The position numbers and the translations under genes are program-made. 6,680 nucleotides of DNA from Planifilum sp021793745 (GTDB lineage Bacteria; Bacillota; Bacilli; Thermoactinomycetales; DSM-44946), in NCBI GenBank assembly GCA_937983105.1, contig CALKAM010000155.1, positions 1 to 6,680 on the forward strand, given 5' to 3'. The first letter of the stretch is position 1. Every line of letters begins with the position of its first letter. The notes under the pieces are model-generated. The model saw nothing but the letters and a program-made list of their open reading frames with translations. It made no database searches and was not told the origin of the DNA. Positions 1-5,737 of this stretch are shown piece after piece.

Positions 1-52
1 AGAACACCTCAGCGAAAGAGGAACCGGCTTTAGCCATGTCCTTAATGGTCAC
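1..52 (-). CDS. Possible 5' end of an unidentified gene, cut by the window edge
   Basis: Seventeen open codons run leftward from a GTG start at 52 off the window, reading VTIKDMAKAGSSFAEVF. GAGGTG at 58-63 on the minus strand lies five bases before the GTG and matches the ribosome-site core. The same GTG start and five-base spacing occur at cmr2. An ATG at 37 (MAKAG...) is an alternative start. The gene would lie downstream of the cmr terminator in the same direction, which is a common place for CRISPR ancillary genes. The first residues faintly resemble a helix-turn-helix regulator start (TIKD-A), but 17 codons are far too few to name a family. An open frame of this length can occur by chance, so the call rests mainly on the ribosome site. 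Confidence 0.35.
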   Translation of the reverse strand, partial: MTIKDMAKAGSSFAEVF

Positions 53-57
53 GTCAA

Positions 58-63
58 CACCTC
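58..63 (-). promoter_or_regulatory. Ribosome binding site for the left-edge gene
   Basis: GAGGTG on the minus strand is followed by TTGAC and then GTG. It pairs with six bases of the 16S anti-Shine-Dalgarno sequence. This is the main support for a gene start at 52. I see no convincing -35/-10 pair between this site and the cmr terminator. Confidence 0.4.
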
Positions 64-148
64 ATAAAAACGCCGGGGTGGCAGATGGTGTGAGTCCTTT
101 TTTCTGGAAAAGACAATCCGGAGAGGGGGATACCAGGGTCAAGATATG

Positions 149-187
149 AAAAAATCTGTGAACCTCGAAGGGAAAGGTTCACAGATT
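149..187 (-). terminator. Intrinsic (rho-independent) terminator of the cmr operon
   Basis: Two perfectly complementary 13-base arms, AATCTGTGAACCT at 153-165 and its reverse complement at 175-187, enclose a nine-base loop. On the minus strand the stem runs directly into six T residues (154-149, overlapping the last arm bases). This is the classic hairpin plus T-run arrangement. It lies 55 bases beyond the cmr6 stop codon and points the right way to end the cmr transcript. On the plus strand no T-run follows the hairpin, so it should act in one direction only. It separates the operon from the possible gene at 52. Confidence 0.92.
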
Positions 188-242
188 CATCTTGGACAAT
201 ACCCATAGACGCGGACGCTGCCAGTTGGAAACGGTCCGGAAA

Positions 243-1553
243 TCAGGATTCTCCCAATAGCCGGAGGAGAATTTGAACCTTTTCATGCTGCTTTTTCTTC
301 TTTTTCTTCACATGCCAGTCGCCGGTTTCTTCCCAGTATTTCCTCAGTGCCCGGGCGGGCTCCAAATTCCCCTGCTCGGCCTGCGCCACCACCCGTTCAT
401 ACAGTTCGGATTTGCTCTTTTCCCGATCCTCATGATGATCCGATTTCAATTGTTCGATCTCATAGAGCAGCCTTTCCTCTTCGGACATCGCGGCCCATTT
501 CCTGGCCCAGGCTTCTTTTCGCTCCCGTTCTTCCCTTTCCCGACGCAAGGCCTCTTCTTGGGCCTTGCGTTTTTCCTCCCGACTTTCAAGGCATTGGAAC
601 CCTTGCTGCAGGGTATCCTCCGTCCGATCCACAAAGAAATCGAAACAGCCGTATCCGGAGGTGGTTTTGGCTCCGATCCCCATTTCCGAAAGAGCCTGCT
701 TGAGCCACGTTCCCGCCACTTCCAACAGGTCATCACCTTCCAGGGAGAAATCCCGTTCCCCCGCCAGGGTGATGACAAATTCGAAATAAGGCGCTTCCAC
801 GCCATAAAATTCGTTGGGAACCGGGTCCATGCGATCCGTCGGCGGCTTGCCTTGTTGATAATAATCCCCGAAATGGACCGTCAAGACGTCGGGTTTGAGG
901 CAGACTTCTTCGCAGGCAAAAGCGTCATGGAACTGGACGGCGCCGGAATGCTCCTGATCGCCGAAAACGTCGCGGATTGCGCGGGCGTGACGCGCCTGCG
1001 CTTCCCCGGCTTCCCCCTTCAGGGCCGTTTCATACGCCTTTTCGCTCCCCTGGAAAAAAGCTTCGAGAGCCCAGTGGCGGACTACACCCTTTATCGAGGA
1101 GCCGGGGAGGTAGGGGACGCCGTACACGGGGTGAATCGTCAGCGTAGCTTCCCGCACGTGGGCGGCCCCCAGGCCGGGAAAAGCTTTCCCCGTCGGTCTG
1201 CCGTGCAAAATTTTGACCCGTTGATACCGGCTCAAAAGGGCCAAGGCTTCCCGGCGCTGCTTCAGCACCTGACGATAAGTTTCCAGTTGCTCGTTGGAGA
1301 GGGCGATTTCTTTCTTCAGCGGGTATAGACGGTTCTTCGATTCCTTTTTTGCATAGGTTTTTTGTTGACGATAGTGTACATCGTACCACAGATGATCTAT
1401 TTGCTTGTTGGGGTCTCCTTTCTTTGATGACTGTCTTCTGCCGGAAGACTGATTCCCGGCAAGCAGATTGCGGTAAATCTCCGCCGTGTCAAGCGGATGG
1501 AAAATCATCCATTTTTCTTTTTCATTCTTCTTATTGGGCTGATTCCTTGACAT
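243..1553 (-). CDS. cmr6: Type III-B CRISPR RAMP protein Cmr6 with a C-terminal extension
   Basis: Cmr6 is a Cas7-like RAMP subunit that sits with Cmr1 at the crRNA 3' end of the Cmr complex. It has 436 residues. The RAMP core spans about 110-308. It contains GLGAAHVREATLTIHP (127-142), the PGSSIKGVVRHW crRNA-contact motif (150-161), GAVQFHDAF (204-212), a DVLTVHFGDYY stretch (222-232) and the glycine-rich loop GIGAKTTSGYG (292-302). These are the family hallmarks in the expected order. The first ~70 residues are basic and polar, including NKKNEKEK. From about 311 to the end lies a highly charged helical extension with a KKKKKK run (416-421), which makes the protein longer than many Cmr6 proteins. 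The ATG at 1553 follows GGAGGGA by seven bases and overlaps the cmr5 end by 23 bases, which argues for coupling. M16 is a less likely start because no ribosome site precedes it. It is the last gene before the terminator. Confidence 0.95.
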   Translation of the reverse strand: MSRNQPNKKNEKEKWMIFHPLDTAEIYRNLLAGNQSSGRRQSSKKGDPNKQIDHLWYDVHYRQQKTYAKKESKNRLYPLKKEIALSNEQLETYRQVLKQRREALALLSRYQRVKILHGRPTGKAFPGLGAAHVREATLTIHPVYGVPYLPGSSIKGVVRHWALEAFFQGSEKAYETALKGEAGEAQARHARAIRDVFGDQEHSGAVQFHDAFACEEVCLKPDVLTVHFGDYYQQGKPPTDRMDPVPNEFYGVEAPYFEFVITLAGERDFSLEGDDLLEVAGTWLKQALSEMGIGAKTTSGYGCFDFFVDRTEDTLQQGFQCLESREEKRKAQEEALRREREERERKEAWARKWAAMSEEERLLYEIEQLKSDHHEDREKSKSELYERVVAQAEQGNLEPARALRKYWEETGDWHVKKKKKKQHEKVQILLRLLGES

Positions 1554-1947
1554 CGATCATTCCCTCCGCAAAACGGTGCATCCAGTTGAGAAGGGCCAGC
1601 ACTTCCATCGTCACCAGGCGGTATTTGGGACTTTCCATGTTCACCAGGATTTCGATGAAATCCTTTTTCTCGCCTTGATTGTCCTCGTCGATCAAAAATG
1701 GCATGCTTTTCTGGATCCACTCGGCGATTTGCTCGTAAATCTCCCTGTAGACACCGCCCTTGGCATAGTAGAAGGCGAGGGTCTCTCCCAATCCGTTCAC
1801 CTGCACCATGGCCGGCATCTTTTTCAGGTAGGAGCGGTATTCCCGCTGCTTTTGCGGCTCCTTTTCCGCTTTTTTGACAAACCCTTTGACCTTTTCGAAG
1901 GCGTACGCGGCCCTCGCATTGGCGATGGCCCGGATCTTTTGCGCCAT
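1531..1947 (-). CDS. cmr5: Type III-B CRISPR small subunit Cmr5 (Cas11)
   Basis: Cmr5 is the all-helical small subunit that stacks along the Cmr4 filament and helps hold the crRNA-target duplex. The protein is 138 residues, in the normal family range. Hallmarks are an alanine-rich first helix (MAQKIRAIANARAAYAFEKV), the conserved YRSYLKKMPAMVQVNGLGETLAFYYAK region split over 37-63, and the C-terminal YRLVTMEVLALLNWMHRFAEG block (109-129, shared by the family). The frame stays open upstream to 2043, but the start is set at 1947. There AAGGAGG lies eight bases before ATG, and the family begins with this helix. Upstream codons would overlap the end of cmr4 and encode an unrelated Gly/Ser/Cys-rich stretch. 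The gene starts 13 bases after the cmr4 stop and overlaps cmr6 by 23 bases. Confidence 0.96.
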   Translation of the reverse strand: MAQKIRAIANARAAYAFEKVKGFVKKAEKEPQKQREYRSYLKKMPAMVQVNGLGETLAFYYAKGGVYREIYEQIAEWIQKSMPFLIDEDNQGEKKDFIEILVNMESPKYRLVTMEVLALLNWMHRFAEGMIDVKESAQ

Positions 1948-1955
1948 GGATGCTC

Positions 1956-1962
1956 CCTCCTT
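1956..1962 (-). promoter_or_regulatory. Strong ribosome binding site that fixes the cmr5 start
   Basis: AAGGAGG on the minus strand overlaps the cmr4 TAA stop (TAAGGAGG) and lies eight bases before the cmr5 ATG. A ribosome ending cmr4 would sit on this site, so it supports both the short cmr5 start and tight coupling of the two genes. It may also give cmr5 high independent translation, which fits a subunit present in several copies. Confidence 0.85.
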
Positions 1963-2899
1963 ACAACCAGATCCTCCGCAGGATGCCCCGTCCGATGGTC
2001 GAATTTCCCCCCAATTGGAAGACGGCGGGGAAATGATCGTCATCCATTAGATAGTTCAGAACGTCCTTGTCCGTTTGGAAGGATTCCTCGCCTCCGCCCC
2101 GGACGTGGCCGGCGAACAGAAAGCTGTACAGCACCGATTCCGGCGGAAGGTTTTCCTCGTACCACAGGGCTTTGTTGACGACGGTGCCCTTATCCGATTC
2201 GATGCGGATTCGGGCGTTCACTTCCGTGGACAGGGTGACGAAATCCCGGAAGGTGTCATCATCCAGGATGACGAGCCGCTTTTCCAGTTCCAGCGCTTCC
2301 GCGAAGGACAGGTGCCGGCCGAGGGCTTGTCCCAGCCGGGCGGTCTCCTCCGAGGGGGTCACTTCCAGGGTGTATTCCCCCAGCACGATGCGATCCCTTT
2401 GATCGGCTGGAACCTTTTCTTGTTCATTATTGGGGATCAACAGTTTGCTGGAGGGGGAGACGGTGTTGACTTCCGGTACCGGAAACATTTCATGGGATCC
2501 CTTGCCGAACAGTTCCAGTTCGCTATTCCACCGCCTGAGCACATAGGGACAGGTGATCCAGGCGAATACGCCGCGCATCGATTTCACCGGGAAGAGGAGC
2601 AGGCGGGCATCGGCGAGGGAGATGGCGCCTGCCTGCAGTTCACGGGAACCATCCCCTTCGGTTTCGCTGGGATCGCTTCCGAAAATGAGCCGGATCCGCC
2701 GTTTGGCCTCCTCGTCATCCCGGGCCAGGTAGGAGCAAGCGGCGCGAATCGCCCCCTTCAGGGAAGAGCTTTCGATCTTGGGAAAGCCGGTGTGTTGTTC
2801 CCGCTGGATCGGCAAATCGACCAGTCCCACCTCGCTGCCGCTTCCGGCGTGGACGGAGGAGACGGCATAAAGCAGGAAGGGTTTTACTTCGGTGAACAT
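1961..2899 (-). CDS. cmr4: Type III-B CRISPR backbone RAMP and target-RNA nuclease Cmr4 (Cas7)
   Basis: Cmr4 forms the repeated backbone along the crRNA and cuts bound target RNA at six-base intervals. The protein has 312 residues. The diagnostic N-terminal block is present: HAGSGSEVGLVDLPIQRE (17-34) followed by HTGFPKIESSSLKGAIR (36-52). D28 in VDLPIQRE corresponds to the catalytic aspartate (D26) of Pyrococcus furiosus Cmr4, so RNA cleavage should be intact. Further family motifs are LFFPVKSMRGVFAW-like LLFPVKSMRGVFAWIT (101-116), DDDTFRDFVTLSTEVNARIRI (213-233, shared by the family), LWYEE (245-249) and QLGGNSTIGRG (295-305). The frame is open up to 2941, but that start would lie inside cmr3 and add 14 residues (MRRSHNPK...) foreign to the family. 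MFTEVKPFLL at 2899 fits, with GAAAGGGG nine bases upstream. Only five bases separate it from the cmr3 stop. Confidence 0.97.
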   Translation of the reverse strand: MFTEVKPFLLYAVSSVHAGSGSEVGLVDLPIQREQHTGFPKIESSSLKGAIRAACSYLARDDEEAKRRIRLIFGSDPSETEGDGSRELQAGAISLADARLLLFPVKSMRGVFAWITCPYVLRRWNSELELFGKGSHEMFPVPEVNTVSPSSKLLIPNNEQEKVPADQRDRIVLGEYTLEVTPSEETARLGQALGRHLSFAEALELEKRLVILDDDTFRDFVTLSTEVNARIRIESDKGTVVNKALWYEENLPPESVLYSFLFAGHVRGGGEESFQTDKDVLNYLMDDDHFPAVFQLGGNSTIGRGILRRIWL

Positions 2900-2904
2900 G
2901 TCGA

Positions 2905-4062
2905 TCAGCCCCTTTCTTTTTGGGTTGTGAGAACGCCGCACACGGCGCAGCCGTACCCTTCATGACCCAATTCGTCGGTCAGTTTCATGGAGTGGATCGT
3001 CCGCACCAGCTGGTCTGCCTGCTGCCCTTTTACCTTCACCACCAGCACGGATCCCGCTGGCACGGCCAATTTTCGCGGTTTCGGCCGGTTTTTCTTCATG
3101 TCCCAGCCCCCGATGACGAGGGGTCGTCCGACGGCGGCCGTCAGCAGTTTCACCCGGAGGTCGCCTGGAAGGTGCAGCTCCTGCGTCGTTTCGTCGTAGC
3201 AAGCCGGCCTTGTGCCCCGTTTCCAGATGGCGGGGGTGAGCAGGATGATGCGGGCCATTTCCCGCTCCCGGATCTGTTGGATCAACTGTTCTTCTTCCTC
3301 TTCGGAATACAAAAGGCGTTCCCGCTGCAGGGGGGTGAGATGCCAGGGCCTCCCTTCGCCGCCCAGCAGTACGTAGCGGATGTCGTCGAAGGAAGGAGAC
3401 CGGTCGCAGAGGACGAGCAAACCGGTGTCGCTTTTCCCCTGTTCCTCCCTGAACCGGTGCATCGGCAGCTGATACAGCATCCCTTCCTTGGCCCGCATCG
3501 TTTGCGCGTCGCGGGCGATCCCGATTTTCGGTTCCTTCTGCAACCACCGCTCGGCGCGGGCGATGGAGGAAATGTTCCGATGAAAGGCCGCCTTCTCCCG
3601 CCACTCGCTTTCTCCCAGATAGGCGTCGGCGGCGGAGGCGGATTTCCTGTCTTCGGAGGCGTACAAGCGCCACTGTGTGCCATCCGAGGCCCAATGCCCC
3701 TTTTCCTTCTCCTGGGTCAGGATCAACGGGTGGCCTTTTTCCTTATCTTCCTCCTTCACCACCTGGTAGTCCAAGGGAAGGGGAAGCACCGCCCCCTGCG
3801 CATCGTGGAGCCATACGGCGCGGATGGAGAAGTCCCCGACCGCCTCCGGCGTGCCCATCCACCTTCTGATTTCCGGATCCCGCCCCTCGTAAAAGGAGGA
3901 GAAATCGCCGTACCGGTGAATGTAGGCGCTGCGGAGGGCACCGTACACCGTGCCGGGGCGGGGAGGGAACCATCCGGTTGCCTTGGCTTCTTCGCCCATG
4001 GAAAAGGGTTTGTGATCCCGGAAAAAGAAGGTATCAACCGGTCGCAGCAGATATGCCCTCAC
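2905..4062 (-). CDS. cmr3: Type III-B CRISPR RAMP protein Cmr3 (Cas5 group)
   Basis: Cmr3 pairs with Cmr2 at the foot of the complex and binds the 8-base 5' tag of the crRNA, which positions the guide. It has 385 residues, a usual length for the family. The N terminus LRPVDTFFFRDHKPFSMGEE (6-25) and PRPGTVYGALRSAYI (34-48) are strongly diagnostic. Other family-like segments are EPKIGIARDAQTMRAKEGMLY (177-197, spread over the block), LLGGEGRPWHL (232-242), TPAIW (276-280), GGWDMKKNRPKPRKLAVPAGS (318-338) and a C-terminal GYGCAVCG (369-376). Translation starts at GTG (4062). The same frame has no better ATG, and the GGGGGTGA ribosome site lies about six bases upstream. The first 29 bases overlap the end of cmr2. 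I saw no nuclease motif, as expected for Cmr3. Confidence 0.96.
   Translation of the reverse strand: MRAYLLRPVDTFFFRDHKPFSMGEEAKATGWFPPRPGTVYGALRSAYIHRYGDFSSFYEGRDPEIRRWMGTPEAVGDFSIRAVWLHDAQGAVLPLPLDYQVVKEEDKEKGHPLILTQEKEKGHWASDGTQWRLYASEDRKSASAADAYLGESEWREKAAFHRNISSIARAERWLQKEPKIGIARDAQTMRAKEGMLYQLPMHRFREEQGKSDTGLLVLCDRSPSFDDIRYVLLGGEGRPWHLTPLQRERLLYSEEEEEQLIQQIREREMARIILLTPAIWKRGTRPACYDETTQELHLPGDLRVKLLTAAVGRPLVIGGWDMKKNRPKPRKLAVPAGSVLVVKVKGQQADQLVRTIHSMKLTDELGHEGYGCAVCGVLTTQKERG
2909..2916 (-). promoter_or_regulatory. Ribosome binding site that fixes the cmr4 start
   Basis: GAAAGGGG on the minus strand lies within the last codons of cmr3, nine bases before the ATG at 2899. It favours this start over the in-frame ATG at 2941, whose extra 14 residues have no family counterpart. 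Confidence 0.65.
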
Positions 4063-5737
4063 GCTCTTTCACCCCCAGGCTGCGAAGGATTTCCAGCAGC
4101 TGAATGAACTGAAAGCTGGTCGGGACGACCCGGTGCAGTTTGACGAGGCTTTTCGCCAGGAATTCCGCCTGGGCCTCCCGGGCCGATTCCTTCAGCGCCC
4201 GGCGGAGCAGCCGCTTCAGTTCCACTTCCAGCAGTTCCTCGTTTCGGGGATCTCCCTCTTCAAAGACCGACAGCTTCCCTTCTTCCCGCTCCTCCTTCCG
4301 GGGAAGCAGGGGCAGGAAGGACTGGGAGAAGGTGAACAGGAAGGTGGAGGAGATTTCGCTTTTGACGGAATCCATCAGGTACTCGAGATGGGAGGTGGTC
4401 CATTCGTCGGGCTTTTGCGGATCCAACAGCCACGGCAAGACCACTTCCCGCTGTTCGCCGCTTCGCGCCAGATAGGCGAGGGCAAAGGCGTCCTTGGAAG
4501 ACCCGTTTTTTCTCCGGAAGCTCTTGGCCCTTTTTTCCAGGCCTCGCACCCGGTTCAGCATGTGATACAGGGGATCTTTGCAGTAGGCGATGACAATGCC
4601 CATGGAGGCCGTCGCCTTGGCGTCCAACCCCTGCCCTGAGTCGCTGAAGGCTTGGCGCAGCTTCCGGGCGAGGGGAAGCGCGTTGTAAAAGGGAACAAAG
4701 GCGAGGACGTCATCTCCGCCGGCGTAGACCAGTTCGCCATCATACTCTTCCACGATGTTCGGGACTGTGTGCTTTGCAAACCGGCTGAGGCGCCGGCTGA
4801 TTTCCCGGTAGGTGTCGAGCGGATTTCTGACGGTGCACTTATCCAGCGCTTTTTCTCCGGAGATCCATTGGCCCATGTCGTCGCCGTCCATCATCAGGAT
4901 GGCGTAATATGTTTGACCCCGGGCGATTTTATGGACGGAGGGAAACGGTTTTTTTTCGAACAGCTCCCGTAAAGCCCGCTTGCAGAGGCACAGGGCGCAC
5001 AGGAATTCGCCGTTCCGGATCCGACCTTCCCCCTCTTCCGCCCCTTCATATTGGCGGAAAGGGCTCGTCCGGTTGTCCCAGGTCTTTCGCAATTGCCGCC
5101 TCATTTCGCCGATCGGATCGTCGGCGTCCGGGGTTTCGCCGCACAGGGCGTCCCGCTCCCCGCAGATGGTGCAGATCAGTCCGCATTGATCGTGCTGGGG
5201 ATAGCTCCGGTTGTTTTTGACCGCCGCCAACCGCTTTTCCACCTTGAGGCGGGCCTCCTCGAAGGAGCGGTCGTCGGGCAGGTTCTCCAGCGCCCAGAAA
5301 AATTCCAGGCTGGAGTCCACCTGCTTCTCCGCCTGTTGATACAATCCGGTTTTTTCCATGTCTTTCGGAAAGACGCGACGGATGGCCTCATGGCACAAGC
5401 GGATGAGCTCCTTCCGGACCTCTTCTTCAGTCTGCCGCGCCAGTTCGGCCACTTCCCGGGGCGCTCCCTCGATCAGGGCGACAAAGCGGTTGGGGAGGGA
5501 GGCAGCATCGCGCTCCCGTTGGGAGCCGCTTTTTGCCAGGTCGTCCCGCGTCACCGCCGGATAGACCATCTCCACCTGCCGGTGTTGTTCCTCACCCTTT
5601 TGAAAGAGGAACTCGATCGCCTTCCGGGCCAAATGGGACAGGAGGTGGCTGCCGCTCCACAGGTCCTCCGTCTTCCGGGCCGCCGCGATGAAGGATTGGA
5701 CGGGTCCGATGCTGATGACGAGCAGTTGACGGTTCAC
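4034..5737 (-). CDS. cmr2: Type III-B CRISPR large subunit Cmr2/Cas10, HD-less with an intact GGDD cyclase
   Basis: Cas10 is the signalling subunit of the Cmr complex. After target RNA binds, its Palm domain converts ATP to cyclic oligoadenylates. The 567-residue protein starts straight into the first ferredoxin-like domain: LLVISIGPVQSFIAAARKTEDLW (5-27, family hallmark, with SGSHLLS after it). No HD domain precedes it, and cmr1 occupies the DNA just upstream in another frame, so an N-terminal domain has not simply been missed. A zinc-ribbon region follows, with C189/C192 and C247/C250 plus additional cysteines at 185, 199 and 252. The catalytic Palm has DGDDMG (284-289) and AGGDD (339-343). 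Residues from about 430 to 567 form the helical C-terminal domain. It starts at GTG, sharing GTGA with the cmr1 stop, after GGGGGTGA. The motifs predict active cyclase and zinc binding but no HD DNase. Confidence 0.97.
   Translation of the reverse strand: MNRQLLVISIGPVQSFIAAARKTEDLWSGSHLLSHLARKAIEFLFQKGEEQHRQVEMVYPAVTRDDLAKSGSQRERDAASLPNRFVALIEGAPREVAELARQTEEEVRKELIRLCHEAIRRVFPKDMEKTGLYQQAEKQVDSSLEFFWALENLPDDRSFEEARLKVEKRLAAVKNNRSYPQHDQCGLICTICGERDALCGETPDADDPIGEMRRQLRKTWDNRTSPFRQYEGAEEGEGRIRNGEFLCALCLCKRALRELFEKKPFPSVHKIARGQTYYAILMMDGDDMGQWISGEKALDKCTVRNPLDTYREISRRLSRFAKHTVPNIVEEYDGELVYAGGDDVLAFVPFYNALPLARKLRQAFSDSGQGLDAKATASMGIVIAYCKDPLYHMLNRVRGLEKRAKSFRRKNGSSKDAFALAYLARSGEQREVVLPWLLDPQKPDEWTTSHLEYLMDSVKSEISSTFLFTFSQSFLPLLPRKEEREEGKLSVFEEGDPRNEELLEVELKRLLRRALKESAREAQAEFLAKSLVKLHRVVPTSFQFIQLLEILRSLGVKEREGISAATG
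4068..4078 (-). promoter_or_regulatory. Ribosome binding site for cmr3, inside the cmr2 end
   Basis: CTGGGGGTGAA on the minus strand precedes the cmr3 GTG. GGGGGTGA can pair with all eight bases of the anti-Shine-Dalgarno UCACCUCC, counting one G-U wobble. The identical 11 bases stand before the GTG of cmr2, so the two starts share a design. Confidence 0.6.

Noticed and set aside
53..148. Promoter for the left-edge gene (TTGACC near 136-141 on the minus strand)
   Set aside because: No acceptable -10 hexamer was found 16-18 bases downstream. The best candidate, GATTGT, matches only three of six positions.
153..187. Inverted repeat considered as a CRISPR repeat unit or mobile-element end
   Set aside because: It occurs once, with no second copy or regular spacing. 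The T-run on the minus strand right after the cmr operon explains it better as a terminator.
273..1328. Plus-strand open frame (351 codons) opposite cmr6
   Set aside because: Its Phe/Leu/Pro-rich translation is the complement of the Lys/Glu/Arg-rich cmr6 codons. The apparent hydrophobic segments are artefacts, and no ribosome site was evident.
1948..2043. Upstream extension of cmr5 (32 extra residues)
   Set aside because: It overlaps the cmr4 C-terminal coding region, encodes a Gly/Ser/Cys-rich stretch unlike Cmr5, and ignores the AAGGAGG site before 1947.
2900..2941. Upstream extension of cmr4 (14 extra residues)
   Set aside because: Cmr4 proteins begin near the MFTEVKPFLL-type strand. The extension overlaps cmr3, and the GAAAGGGG site is correctly placed only for the 2899 start.
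2920..4107. Long plus-strand open frame (395 codons) opposite cmr3
   Set aside because: It lies wholly antisense to a clearly recognised cmr3. Its product is proline- and glycine-rich with no recognisable domain, as expected from the complementary strand of a GC-rich gene.
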